From Verrucomicrobiota bacterium (GTDB lineage Bacteria; Verrucomicrobiota; Verrucomicrobiia; Chthoniobacterales; JAFAMB01): a stretch of 64,000 nucleotides of DNA. Where the stretch lies: positions 28,214 to 92,213 of the forward strand of contig JAFAZK010000280.1 in assembly GCA_019239825.1 (NCBI GenBank), given 5' to 3'. The notes beneath the pieces are model-generated. The model worked only from the letters and a program-made list of their open reading frames with translations. It did not search any database and had not been told where the DNA came from. Position 1 is the stretch's first letter, and each line of letters opens with the position of its first letter. Below are positions 30,016 through 39,579 of this stretch, piece by piece. A program made the position numbers and the translations under genes.

Positions 30016-32967
30016 TCAGGCTAGTTGTCGTCTGGCGAGGTCGGCGAATGGTCCCGCCTGATTCATCAACTCAGTGTAAGTCCCGGTCTGTGCGAGTTCA
30101 CCATTTTGCAGCACGAATATTCGATCCGCATTGATGATCGTGCTCAACCGGTGCGCGATGACGATTCGGGTCGCCTGCATCGCGTCCAAACTTTCCGTGA
30201 CTTTTCTTTGGGTTTCATTGTCCATGGCGCTGGTCGCTTCGTCAAAAAAGACAATGCGGGGCCGGTTTACCAGCGCTCGGGCAACCATTAGCCTCTGGCG
30301 CTGCCCCCCGGAAAAGGTGCCGCCTCCCTCCGAGACCACGGTGTGCATGCCCATGGGCATATTCTTGATGTCCCGGTCTAGACCAGCCATTCTCGCTGCT
30401 TCCCAAGCGTCGTTCACGCTTAGGTTGGTATGTGAACCGATAATGTTCCGATAAATGTCGGTGGGCATCAGCCGGCTGGATTGCAGGACAACGCCGATCT
30501 GCTGGCGAACTTCGCGGATATCCAAAGAAGACATTTCCTGGCCGTCGTAAAAAATTGCGCCTGATTCGGGTTTTTCGAAGCCAAGGAATAACCGCAAGAG
30601 CGTCGACTTGCCCGAACCTGATCCTCCAACTAGAGCCACGAACTCGCCAGGCCTGATGCGCAGCGAGATATCTTTCAAAATCAATGGTGCATCCTGGTTG
30701 TATCGGAACGAAAGGTGGTAAACCTCCAACTCACCGCTCAACTCGCCGGGGTGGGCTTTTGCCTCATCGATTTCGGGTTGGGCTTCGATAACGGGCCGAA
30801 GCCGCTGGAACAAAGGTAAGATCATTAAAAGATCCAACACGACCGTACTCAGTGACAACATGCTTGAGAGGACGTTGGTAAATACTCCGTTAAACGCCAC
30901 GAATTGGCCGGTGGTCATGTTGAATTTCTCTTGTCCCTGCGCAGCCTGATCCTTGAACCAGCCATATAAAAGGAATAGCAGAGCCGTCGCGATCACGGGA
31001 TAAACCCGGCTGAAAACTTGAACGATATTCCCGAGAAATTCGACTCGGAAGGCCAGCCTTTTCTGAGTCGAGAACTTCCTGGTCCATTCCCGGAACGCAG
31101 AATCTTCGGCGCCGGACACTCGGATTTTCGCAACCCCGTTTATCAGCTGCAGAACCAAGCCTGTAATTAATCCTCGGATGCGGAACATCTGCCGCTGGTT
31201 CGTCAGCTGCATCAAGTTGATGCAGAGCGGTAAGATCACGGAGAAACCGATAAGACCGAACGCCGCCCAGGCCATCTTGGCGTTGAACGTAAAAAGGAAG
31301 ATGCCGGTTATCAATGTGCTGATAGCACCGACGATGGCTTGAGTACCGGATTGAGAAATAGCCTGCCGAATCTGTTCGACTCCCAATGCCCGGTCTGTGA
31401 GGTCACCTGAGGTATAGTCGCGAAAGAATTGAGATGGCAGGTTGAGTAGACGGTCCCAGACGCCTGCTTGTACGGAATAATCCATTTTGCCGGTCAGGCG
31501 GAGGACGGCGATCGAACGAGTTAGTTCGAAAGCGAATGTGCCTAAGGCGGCCGCGAAAAGCCCAACGGCAAATTGAGCCAGTTGACTGCGATCGGCAGCG
31601 GGAATAACGCTGTCGATGATCTGACCGCTGAAGTACGGCGTTACCATTCCCAAAAACCCAACTAACACTCCCATCAGGCTGATGGTGCGCAGATCGGCGT
31701 GACAAGTCCGCATGCCGAATTTAATCAGGTCCCAAGCACCAAGCCGCCTTTCCGGTAGAGGCGTATATAAAGAAACGGCGAAGGGCGACAGAGTGGCAGC
31801 GCTTGAAGCAGTAACCACAACGCGTTCCACCGTGCGTGGGTCCGCTAACTCATACGTCGTGTGTCCGGTTTTCAAAATCGCGACTGGCTCGAGGGTGCCC
31901 TCGCGAAACGCTAGCAATGGGCCATGATCGACTTCCCACCACTCGCCTCGGAGCGCTATGGTGCGGTACCGGAACCGGGAAGCCTTTGCGATCGCTGCGA
32001 GTTTATCGCTGACTTGAAAAAGATCGGCTGGGACCTTGACCTGAATGCCGGATGCCTCTCCTACGAGCCGGCAAGCGATGACCAGGGGATTGCCGGAAGG
32101 GTCGGCGAGCAGGCCGGCCGTCTGGAGTTCGCGACGAGTCGCCAGCACGGAGGCGATTTCGCGCAGAGCGGTATCGCGCGACCGCAAACCGGACGCCTCT
32201 CGCGCACGCAAGCGATTAAAATCATCAACAATTCTGAGCTTCTTATTGATGAACTCGCATTGGCACAACACCTCGTGGAATAGCCCAAGGCCGATCCAGA
32301 AAGTAGGTTGGGTGATGCTGGCAGGAGAGGAAAAACATGACAGCAGGTTATCGTCATAAGATTCGATCCATGTGTCCGAAGACAGAGGAAGGATAGGAAC
32401 CCCTTCACCGGATAAAGAGACTCCTTCCATACCCATGTAAAGCGCTTCTCCGCGCAGGACCTGTATCCACACGATCCCGCGGCGCGCTCGAGCGATCTTG
32501 CCGCGAGGCAGTAACACTTGCTTACCGCCGACGAGAACCTCATCCGCTTTTGGTAGTGGCCTCGTATCGCGCGAGACACTGGCAGAAAGCTGTTCGAGCC
32601 AGTGATCGATGAGTTGGCTGAGAGTAGCAGCGTATTCGTGATCGCGTGCCAGCCGTCTCAGATCATCTTGACGCAGCCCGACCAGCTCCGAGCCTTCGCG
32701 ACCGGTGAGCAAAAAACAGTAACCGTGCGCTTGCTTGTTAAAGTCCATCCCGAAAATCAAGGAACCTGGCTCCAGCGAAAGGAAGTGTGACCGCGGGCCG
32801 GTAGCTTCGCCGGCTTCGAGCTGCACGGTGAAAATTTCAATCCGGCCCGTGGCGATAAACCAGACGTTCTCAGATCCTTCAACGACGAAAGATTGGTTCA
32901 ACCGGAGGACCTGTAGTTCACCGGATTGAATGAGAGCGTTACTAAGAGCTGCTGAAATGGCCGGCAT
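30016..32967 (-). CDS. NHLP bacteriocin export ABC transporter, permease/ATPase with N-terminal sensor-like domain
   Basis: 983 residues, the large form found in NHLP-type RiPP loci (NHLM ABC2 type). The first 400 residues form a soluble region that starts like a cyclic-nucleotide-binding fold (LRLNQSFVVEGSENVWFIAT, then EPGSLIFGMDF), with no peptidase. Six transmembrane helices follow (about 420-700, for example LMGVLVGFLGMVTPYFSGQI). The nucleotide-binding domain has Walker A ALVGGSGSGKSTLLR, signature TFSGGQRQRLMVARAL and Walker B RIVFFDEATSAMD. It probably pairs with the peptidase-containing half at 33174 to secrete the mature lanthipeptides. Confidence 0.93.
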   Translation of the reverse strand: MPAISAALSNALIQSGELQVLRLNQSFVVEGSENVWFIATGRIEIFTVQLEAGEATGPRSHFLSLEPGSLIFGMDFNKQAHGYCFLLTGREGSELVGLRQDDLRRLARDHEYAATLSQLIDHWLEQLSASVSRDTRPLPKADEVLVGGKQVLLPRGKIARARRGIVWIQVLRGEALYMGMEGVSLSGEGVPILPLSSDTWIESYDDNLLSCFSSPASITQPTFWIGLGLFHEVLCQCEFINKKLRIVDDFNRLRAREASGLRSRDTALREIASVLATRRELQTAGLLADPSGNPLVIACRLVGEASGIQVKVPADLFQVSDKLAAIAKASRFRYRTIALRGEWWEVDHGPLLAFREGTLEPVAILKTGHTTYELADPRTVERVVVTASSAATLSPFAVSLYTPLPERRLGAWDLIKFGMRTCHADLRTISLMGVLVGFLGMVTPYFSGQIIDSVIPAADRSQLAQFAVGLFAAALGTFAFELTRSIAVLRLTGKMDYSVQAGVWDRLLNLPSQFFRDYTSGDLTDRALGVEQIRQAISQSGTQAIVGAISTLITGIFLFTFNAKMAWAAFGLIGFSVILPLCINLMQLTNQRQMFRIRGLITGLVLQLINGVAKIRVSGAEDSAFREWTRKFSTQKRLAFRVEFLGNIVQVFSRVYPVIATALLFLLYGWFKDQAAQGQEKFNMTTGQFVAFNGVFTNVLSSMLSLSTVVLDLLMILPLFQRLRPVIEAQPEIDEAKAHPGELSGELEVYHLSFRYNQDAPLILKDISLRIRPGEFVALVGGSGSGKSTLLRLFLGFEKPESGAIFYDGQEMSSLDIREVRQQIGVVLQSSRLMPTDIYRNIIGSHTNLSVNDAWEAARMAGLDRDIKNMPMGMHTVVSEGGGTFSGGQRQRLMVARALVNRPRIVFFDEATSAMDNETQRKVTESLDAMQATRIVIAHRLSTIINADRIFVLQNGELAQTGTYTELMNQAGPFADLARRQLA

Positions 32968-32998
32968 AAGACTGGACCTATCAGCGGTCCACTCTACG

Positions 32999-33120
32999 GC
33001 AGCGGAATATTCCGGCTACGCCGGACCATTCCGCTGCACTGGCGGAAGATGTTGTTAATAGTATCTCGTTCATTCTTTCAGATAGGCAGTTAGATAGGCG
33101 CTAACGCCTATCTAACTGCC
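32999..33120. repeat. Two consecutive perfect hairpins upstream of the ABC2 exporter gene
   Basis: First hairpin: GCAGCGGAAT (32999-33008) with ATTCCGCTGC (33028-33037), and an inner CCGGC/GCCGG. Second: GGCAGTTAGATAGGCG (33084-33099) with CGCCTATCTAACTGCC (33105-33120), 16 perfect pairs. A third, separately listed, follows at 33124. They fill the 206-bp gap between the two exporter genes and may set their relative expression. Confidence 0.7.
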
Positions 33121-33123
33121 CAT

Positions 33124-33171
33124 AGCCTGCGTTCTTAAAAAATCGCCGACGATTTTTTAAGAACGCAGGCT
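33124..33171. terminator. 48-bp perfect hairpin after the C39 exporter gene
   Basis: AGCCTGCGTTCTTAAAAAAT+CG (33124-33145) and its exact complement (33150-33171) enclose a CCGA loop: 22 base pairs. It begins two bases after the stop of the gene at 33174, where a terminator or RNA-stabilising hairpin is expected. The stem has an A/T block but no unpaired U-run follows. A 48-bp hairpin of the same design lies at 41654-41701. Confidence 0.65.
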
Positions 33172-33173
33172 GG

Positions 33174-35357
33174 CTAGTGGCTTATCAATTTCGAGTACGG
33201 TCCTCCTGCGTTTTTCATCGATTCATGAGTTCCTCGTTCCGCCACTTTCCCGTATTCCAAGACGATGATTTCGTCGCAGTCCCGGATACTACTCAGCCGA
33301 TGCGCCACAATTAAACAAGAGCAACCGCGACGCCGCAGATTTTGATCGATCTGTTCCTCGGTGCTCGGATCCAAAGCGCTGGTGGCCTCGTCCAGGATCA
33401 ACAAACTCGGCGAGTTGACCAACGAACGCGCAATCTCCAGGCGTTGACGTTGTCCCCCCGAAAAGTTAACCCCACCTTCAGAGACTTGGCTGGACAGACC
33501 GCCTTGACGGGAAGCGACTACATCGGCGATGGCTGCATCCTTGCAGGCTTGTGTGATGTGCAAATCTGGTATCCCGGTGTCCCACATGGTAAGGTTGTCT
33601 CGAACCGTGCCTTCGAACATAAAAATATCCTGATCGACCATCGCGATCGAATTATGCAAAAGGCGTGGCGGGATTTTGTCTCGAGGGACACCGTCCAAGA
33701 GTATCTCTCCGCTCCAGGGCTTAAAAAGCCCGGCAACAATCTTGGAAACCGTAGACTTACCACTCCCACTTCCACCAACTAGCGCTACCCGATGCCCTGG
33801 CCGAATACTGAAGCTGAGGTCCGCAATCAGCGGCGGCGCCAGCGGATTGAAACCGAAGGTCAGATTGCGCACATCGAGCTGACCGCTGAGCTTAATCGTC
33901 GCGTCAAACCGCGGGTCGACTGACTGTTCTTGGAGATACGCCGAGTCTATTTCGTAGCGCAGAACATCATCCAAACGATTCAAATCGGAACCGGTCTCTT
34001 GTAACACGTTACCAAAGGTTACAAAAGAGGTAATCGGCTTGGTAAATCCGTCCATCAGCGACTGGAAAGCAACCAGCAAACCGATAGTTAGATGCCCGTC
34101 CATGACCCGCCAGCCGCCTAACCCGAGGATCGTGGCAGTGATCAGGGCCTTGGTAAACGGCGGAACGGCGGAGAGACTTTGACCATAAAAATCCATCTCT
34201 TGTTCGGCCTGAATGGTCTTGGCTTGATAGCCTCCCCAACGGGCAAAAAACTCGTTCTCGCCGCCTGTCGCTTTGAGAGTTTCGATCATCTGCACGCCGT
34301 TCATCGAAGTACCCATTAGTTTTCCGCGCTCTTGCAGAAGCCGGAAACTCGCGTCAACTCTCGGGCGTTGAACCAGTTTGACGCCGAGGAGGTTGAGCAT
34401 GGCCAAAGAGACGCACGCCAGGGTGAGCCAGACATCGTATTGAAACATTACCAGGGCGAAAAACAGGAGCGCCATCAGGTCAAGAGCCGTGGTTACCATT
34501 TTGTCGGACAGCACCTTGGCCACTTTGTCATTGATCAGCACCCGCGAACCGATCTCACCCGCATAACGCTGGGAGAAAAACTCCATCGGCAGCCGGATAA
34601 CATGGGTAAAAAATTTAGCGGATGTGGTTAATGCCAGCTTGGTCTCCAGTCGCAAAAGGAAGTGCCTCTGCAAGGCGACAAGGAAGAGCATGAAAAGAAT
34701 CGAGACCCCCATGGTCGAAAGCAGGGGACGCAAAATGTCAGTTTTATCGCCGATGAGAAATTCATCGATAAAAACGCGCGTGAACGAAGGGTTAACAATG
34801 TTGGGGATGATCAGCAGCAGCCCCGTCAACAACGCGTAACTCAACCCGATCTCGAAACCAGAAACCCGCCGGCGCAATGCTGCTGCGAGACTCGGCTTTT
34901 CTCCGCCCGGAGTAAAACTCGGACCTGGCTGAATAGTTAGGACAACGCCGGTGAAAGAAGCCTCGAGCTCTTCGAGCGCAACTCTGCGCGGTCCAGTCGC
35001 AGGATCATTAAGATAAACCTTACCCTCGGCGACCCCTTCATATACCAAAAAATGATTGAAATTCCAATAGAGGATCACCGGCGGCTTCATCTTCAGCAGA
35101 GCCTCTAGCTCGCAGCGGATACCCTGACTCACCATCCCGTACCGGCGGGCCGCTTTGAGTAGATTACTCGCCTTACTACCATCCCGGCCGACACCGCATT
35201 CCAGTCGGAGTTGTTCCAGCGGAATCCAGAGATTGTGATAGCGAAAAATGACGCCCAGGGCGGCTGCTCCGCATTCCACCGCCTCCATCTGCAACAAGGT
35301 TGGGGTGATCACTCGATCCGGAAGCCGCTCTTCCGCTGGCAGACTGGGTACGCTCAT
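33174..35357 (-). CDS. NHLP bacteriocin export ABC transporter with C39 peptidase domain
   Basis: 727 residues, peptidase-permease-ATPase (NHLM ABC1 type). The N-terminal C39 peptidase, which removes double-glycine leaders, has a full triad: Cys29 in MEAVECGAAALG, His102 in WNFNHFLVYEG and Asp118 in YLNDPATG. Transmembrane helices span about 165-440. The ATPase has ALVGGSGSGKSTVSKIVAG, NFSGGQRQRLEIARSL and LLILDEATSALD. It matures and exports the LanA products, cutting after VAGG/IAGG. Its start touches the stop of the HlyD gene (shared base at 35357), so translation is coupled. Confidence 0.96.
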   Translation of the reverse strand: MSVPSLPAEERLPDRVITPTLLQMEAVECGAAALGVIFRYHNLWIPLEQLRLECGVGRDGSKASNLLKAARRYGMVSQGIRCELEALLKMKPPVILYWNFNHFLVYEGVAEGKVYLNDPATGPRRVALEELEASFTGVVLTIQPGPSFTPGGEKPSLAAALRRRVSGFEIGLSYALLTGLLLIIPNIVNPSFTRVFIDEFLIGDKTDILRPLLSTMGVSILFMLFLVALQRHFLLRLETKLALTTSAKFFTHVIRLPMEFFSQRYAGEIGSRVLINDKVAKVLSDKMVTTALDLMALLFFALVMFQYDVWLTLACVSLAMLNLLGVKLVQRPRVDASFRLLQERGKLMGTSMNGVQMIETLKATGGENEFFARWGGYQAKTIQAEQEMDFYGQSLSAVPPFTKALITATILGLGGWRVMDGHLTIGLLVAFQSLMDGFTKPITSFVTFGNVLQETGSDLNRLDDVLRYEIDSAYLQEQSVDPRFDATIKLSGQLDVRNLTFGFNPLAPPLIADLSFSIRPGHRVALVGGSGSGKSTVSKIVAGLFKPWSGEILLDGVPRDKIPPRLLHNSIAMVDQDIFMFEGTVRDNLTMWDTGIPDLHITQACKDAAIADVVASRQGGLSSQVSEGGVNFSGGQRQRLEIARSLVNSPSLLILDEATSALDPSTEEQIDQNLRRRGCSCLIVAHRLSSIRDCDEIIVLEYGKVAERGTHESMKNAGGPYSKLISH

Positions 35358-36673
35358 TAATTCTTGATTCCCAGGATCTCTTTGATTTTTGGAATGACGA
35401 ACTCGACCGGGGGCTTACGCTCAACCACGATGGATGCTTGGGCTAACGTGCCGCTGAAAATACCCGTAGGCGGGCCCTGTGACGAAGACCATTTGTAGCC
35501 GCTCTTGGTTGTCGGATCAGGATACAGTTCGGCGGTTACTTCAATGGGCGCACCTTTTGACGTGAGGTCCTTAACTAGTTCGTCGTTTCGCAAAACGACT
35601 TTCATCCCGTCCGGCGTACTTGGAAAATAGGAGACACTCGAAACCTTTCCCAGGATGAAACCGTACTCCTCCGCTTTCACCGTCGAAGGCGAAATCTGGA
35701 TCTCCTGACCCGTTATTACCTTTTTGCCTTGTCCGGCCGGCACGTAGATCACCGCCTCCATCTTGGCGTCTTCCGCCTCCACCGTAATGATCCTGTCCTT
35801 GGAGCTGACGGGAGATCCTCTTTCCACTAACTTTTCAATGACCCGGCCGCTGTAGCGGCAGATGACCTTAGTGCCGGCGTCTTTCTCTTCCCGGAGTTGG
35901 TTCAAGTCCAGGGCGCTTTGATTAATTTCTTTGAGACGCGCGTTTCGCTGGGTTTGAGTTTCCCGGACCAGTTTAATCTCGCTGGTCCGGATCTCGCTCA
36001 TCTTTACTTGGGTATCGGCCGCTTGTAATTGCACCGCATAAAGAGCGTCTCTGGCTTTGTTGACCGAAGCCTGAGTAGTCAACCCTTTCTGGAGAAGGTT
36101 TGATTGGTTGTCGAATTCGGTTTGGTCAGCGTCAATTTGCACTTTATAACTCTTTTGGGCCGCCTCCATCGCCTTCTCTTCCTTCTCGTAGTCGGTAATC
36201 GCAGCGTTATCGCTTTTGGTTTCACGGGCGGTCATATCGGCATCTTGCGCCTGCAAAAGTTTGAGCTGCGCTTCCTGGGTCCTGATCTTTAACTCCAATT
36301 CTGACTGGCTCATCGTAGCCACGATCTGGCCGGTCGTAACTTCGTCACCAGGTTTGACCAGGACTTGGGTAACAAACCCGTCATTAGCGGCAGCCACGTC
36401 GTAGACAGCGCCTCCCCGAATCAGAATTCCACTTCCGCTAACCGTGTCCGGAATTCGCCCCAGAAAACCCCAGAGCAGGATCAGAAACAGGATTAGACCT
36501 AAGGCCGAGACCGCCAGCCAGCCGGCCGGCGAGGTAATCGACATTAAGTAATCAAGTTGCTCGGGGGAGGAGAGGCGCTCCAAAGCGGCTCTCCGAAAGA
36601 TGCTCCGTTCGGTGGCGCCGTTGCTACTGGTGCCATGGTGGCCGGCCTGAGATGTATTTGATGTTTGGCTCAT
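35357..36673 (-). CDS. HlyD-family periplasmic adaptor of the NHLP export system
   Basis: 438 residues. One N-terminal transmembrane helix (WLAVSALGLILFLILLWGFL) anchors it to the inner membrane. A lipoyl/biotinyl half (GGAVYDVAAANDGFVTQVLV, KPGDEVTTGQIVATMSQSEL) is split by a long coiled-coil hairpin (about 130-270), then a beta-barrel part. This links the ABC exporter to TolC across the periplasm, as in type I secretion. It overlaps the TolC gene by 50 bp upstream and the exporter start downstream. Confidence 0.93.
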   Translation of the reverse strand: MSQTSNTSQAGHHGTSSNGATERSIFRRAALERLSSPEQLDYLMSITSPAGWLAVSALGLILFLILLWGFLGRIPDTVSGSGILIRGGAVYDVAAANDGFVTQVLVKPGDEVTTGQIVATMSQSELELKIRTQEAQLKLLQAQDADMTARETKSDNAAITDYEKEEKAMEAAQKSYKVQIDADQTEFDNQSNLLQKGLTTQASVNKARDALYAVQLQAADTQVKMSEIRTSEIKLVRETQTQRNARLKEINQSALDLNQLREEKDAGTKVICRYSGRVIEKLVERGSPVSSKDRIITVEAEDAKMEAVIYVPAGQGKKVITGQEIQISPSTVKAEEYGFILGKVSSVSYFPSTPDGMKVVLRNDELVKDLTSKGAPIEVTAELYPDPTTKSGYKWSSSQGPPTGIFSGTLAQASIVVERKPPVEFVIPKIKEILGIKN

Positions 36674-38666
36674 AGTTCCGGTCCTTCAAAACGGGGCCCA
36701 CCGGTTCTCTCACATCTGGAACTGTCTCGAAAGCTTGCTCGGTTATATTCGCTTGTTCGACTGCTTTCGGAAATCCGGGGACCCGCAGCGCGGTCTCTTG
36801 CGACAGCAGGGTCGCAGTTTCATATCTCAAGTCGACAATAGCGTTGGCCAGAGCTAAGCGAAAATCGACCAACTGAGTTTCCGCGGTCGTCAGTTGCTCT
36901 TCCGACTGGATAGTCTCGAACATGGTGGTTGCACCTCGGCGAAACTTTTCCCGCATGTCGTTAAAGGACTTTCTGAACGCAATCACCGCATCATGCTGAG
37001 TCTCGACGTCCGAACCCAGTTCTTGAATGGTGTCCGCACTCGCGGTCACGCTTGCGGCGATTGTAGTAGAAAGATCCTCCATCTGAATGATAGCTTGGTT
37101 CAGGTCGGATTGGGCCAGCACTACACCCCCCTTGGAACTGTTGTTGGCAAACGGCCAAGCTAACTGCGCTCCAAGCGATAAATCCAAACCGAGCTTGGTG
37201 CCTCGCTGGCTCTGGCCACTTGAGCTCGTTATCTTTTCGTTGTTGATGTCAGTCCCGATTCCGGTGGTTAGACTCGGGTATATAATGAGATCTTCCTTCG
37301 CTTTGGCTAAGCTCACCTGTTTTGACCTGATTGTCTGCAAGGCAGCAGCTCGATCGAGCCTCCGAGCCAGAGCCTCATCCACCAAAGCATCGGTGTTCAA
37401 GATTCTCGGCTGATGCTCGCTGACATCGGGGAAAGATTGAAATGCGAGCGGCAACCGGTGCAGTTGATCAGTTCTCAGACCGATGGTGATCGCCAGTTTC
37501 TTGGCAGCATCATAAACGGAAACTAATGCCTGTGTCCGTTGCGCGAATGACTGCGAACGACGGCCCTCGGCCAGCGTGACTTCACTGTAAGGAACTCCGC
37601 CTCCCTCCGCCATCTGCTTAGATAAATCCTCAAGAATAGAGTCAACCCGATAGGCGCGATCTTGCAGCGCAAATTTCTGCAAAGCGGATACCATTCCCCA
37701 GTACGCCTGGGCCGTGTCTGAGGCCGTCTTCTGAGCCTGGTTCCGTAACGTTAGTAACCTGCCTTCGTAATCGATGCGTGCCTCAATCTCTTCTGCGTCG
37801 TTGTACAGGACGCCAGCTTTCTTGAAGACCGGGATGTTAGCGGTCATCACAATTCGGTTCGTAGTCGGAGGGTATTTGTTGTTACCGGCCTGATCCACCC
37901 AGATCGGTTGATACAAAATAGACATGTCAATCCCGTTTCGAAATTTTTTGCTCAGTGAAACTTCCGTATCGATCGAGTCCGTCGCCTTTAGTTCCTGGCT
38001 CTGAACCGCTTGGGTAATTGCGCTGTTGATAGTCGAACTGCTGGCCGGGATGCCAACGGAACGAAAGATGGAGGGCAGCGCCGAGCTTAGCACTTGCTGA
38101 TTCGCGTCCAGAGAGGTATTGCTGGCTTCCGCTGGAATCGAGTGGGCGTATTTAGCAATTAATAGTGCCGTAGTGTCGAAGTCGCCTACCTTTTGTTGAA
38201 GTTTGCCTTTCGCCGATTGCGAGTCTTCGGAAGATAGTCGCAAGTCTTTGTTTTGAACGAGTGCGATTCTCACTGCGTCGAGCAACGAAAGAGAGAACAG
38301 ACCTGGCGGCGTGAGTTCAGTTAATGAGAGCGCGGATTCGAATTTCTGATCAAACTCCTCTGCCTGCTGTTGCGTGATTCCGCCGACTACCTCACCTGTT
38401 CCGCCTGGACCGGTCGGGCTCGGCGATGGTAGTTGCCCAGGTGGGATCAACGGCTTTATCTCATTGCGGTTACCTCCATGCTGCGGAAGTTCAATGGGTG
38501 CGCTTGAGGTTGGTGTGGGCGACGGTATCGCCGGTGGAACTGCCGGCGTAGTTTGAGCTTGCCCGGCAACTAAGAGGGTTGTTTCAAAGCCGATCAAACC
38601 GGCAATGCTTAACAAACTGAAGCGCAAAACATCCAACTTCGTCCTGCGATAATGAAGAGATTCCAT
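36624..38666 (-). CDS. TolC-family outer-membrane efflux protein
   Basis: 680 residues with an N-terminal signal (LRFSLLSIAGLIGFETTLLV, cut near AGQAQ) and a Pro/Ser-rich stretch (TTPAVPPAIPSPTPTSSAPI). The two outer-membrane-efflux repeats follow: LSLLDAVRIALVQNKDLRLS in the first and VDEALARRLDRAAALQTIRS with KEDLIIYPSLTTGIG in the second. It is longer than E. coli TolC (about 490), mostly at the N-terminus. It gives the lanthipeptide exporter its outer-membrane channel and is the first gene of the export operon. Confidence 0.93.
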   Translation of the reverse strand: MESLHYRRTKLDVLRFSLLSIAGLIGFETTLLVAGQAQTTPAVPPAIPSPTPTSSAPIELPQHGGNRNEIKPLIPPGQLPSPSPTGPGGTGEVVGGITQQQAEEFDQKFESALSLTELTPPGLFSLSLLDAVRIALVQNKDLRLSSEDSQSAKGKLQQKVGDFDTTALLIAKYAHSIPAEASNTSLDANQQVLSSALPSIFRSVGIPASSSTINSAITQAVQSQELKATDSIDTEVSLSKKFRNGIDMSILYQPIWVDQAGNNKYPPTTNRIVMTANIPVFKKAGVLYNDAEEIEARIDYEGRLLTLRNQAQKTASDTAQAYWGMVSALQKFALQDRAYRVDSILEDLSKQMAEGGGVPYSEVTLAEGRRSQSFAQRTQALVSVYDAAKKLAITIGLRTDQLHRLPLAFQSFPDVSEHQPRILNTDALVDEALARRLDRAAALQTIRSKQVSLAKAKEDLIIYPSLTTGIGTDINNEKITSSSGQSQRGTKLGLDLSLGAQLAWPFANNSSKGGVVLAQSDLNQAIIQMEDLSTTIAASVTASADTIQELGSDVETQHDAVIAFRKSFNDMREKFRRGATTMFETIQSEEQLTTAETQLVDFRLALANAIVDLRYETATLLSQETALRVPGFPKAVEQANITEQAFETVPDVREPVGPVLKDRNYEPNIKYISGRPPWHQ

Positions 38667-38801
38667 GGCAGATGTTCAGAGCGAGGGTCAGAGCCTATCC
38701 TTAACGCCGTTTTGGCATAAGCCTCCGATCTAAACAAGTGCGAAAAAAAGTGAATCTGCTTTACCGTTTTTTCTCGGTTCGTTTACGATTCCTACGAGCT
38801 T

Positions 38802-39566
38802 ATGGAAGTTGCGGTTGAAATCGTTGAGGGCAAACCAGTTCTGGTGTTTTCCCGGCGTCTTGATGATGAAGCCGCCGGACGATTCAGTCGAGAATTAGGC
38901 CTTTGGGTTGAACGGTTACTCACAAAAGGAATGTCCGATTTAGCGATCGAATTTTCCGGGGTCTCATATATTACCAGCGCGATACTCCGGTCGCTCTTGT
39001 CGATGGCTAAGCGAGTGCGAGCAAGGGGTGGGACCCTTTGTATCCTGAACCCCAGCGCTGAAATCCAAGAAACATTTGGAGTCATTGGCTTTCGGGAGAT
39101 CTTTGAATCTTATGGCGGCAAATTCAGGCTGAGCCTTCCGGCGGTCCCGCTACCACAGCGTACCCCGGCCGAGACTGCCCAACTTGATATTATTGTCGGC
39201 AATCGCGTGTTCGCTTGCGCCGACGGTGATACTCTTGGAACTGAAGGATCGTTAGGGCCTGAGTTGTTTTCGGACTTGCCTGGCGTCGCCGCCCGACCCG
39301 TCCGCTTCCAAAACGCCGGCAGTCACTGGGTGGCGCTTGTGGGGGCCAACCCCGGATCTATTGTTCGCGTCGATAGTCAAGTGGTGGCTCCGGGCCAAGA
39401 AGCTATTCTTAAAGACGACCACGTTCTTCAGATCGGTGAGGTGAGAGTCCGCGTTCACGTGACCTTACCCGAAGGCACCAGCCGTGAAGGCGAATCGATT
39501 AATGTCCAAGTCCAAGGCGTGTTCTCCCAAACCGCAGAATGGATCGACAAGGCGTTGAAGGAGTGA
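38802..39566 (+). CDS. STAS domain protein with C-terminal FHA-like domain
   Basis: 254 residues. Residues 1-110 are an anti-sigma-factor-antagonist STAS domain (SRRLDDEAAGRFSRELGLWV, DLAIEFSGVSYITSAILRSL), with Ser59 at the position usually phosphorylated. From about 125 to 230 an FHA-like beta sandwich is likely (IIVGNRVFACADGDTLGTEG, SHWVALVGANPGSIVRVDSQ, LKDDHVLQIGEVRVRVHV). The combination suggests a phosphorylation-dependent switch protein. No partner kinase or anti-sigma factor is adjacent. It is divergent from the TolC gene. Confidence 0.75.
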   Translation: MEVAVEIVEGKPVLVFSRRLDDEAAGRFSRELGLWVERLLTKGMSDLAIEFSGVSYITSAILRSLLSMAKRVRARGGTLCILNPSAEIQETFGVIGFREIFESYGGKFRLSLPAVPLPQRTPAETAQLDIIVGNRVFACADGDTLGTEGSLGPELFSDLPGVAARPVRFQNAGSHWVALVGANPGSIVRVDSQVVAPGQEAILKDDHVLQIGEVRVRVHVTLPEGTSREGESINVQVQGVFSQTAEWIDKALKE

Positions 39567-39579
39567 GGGCCGCGGAAAT

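Noticed and set aside
36888-38556. Plus-strand open frames opposite the TolC gene
   Set aside because: They are short, lack ribosome-binding sites and mirror a well supported minus-strand gene.
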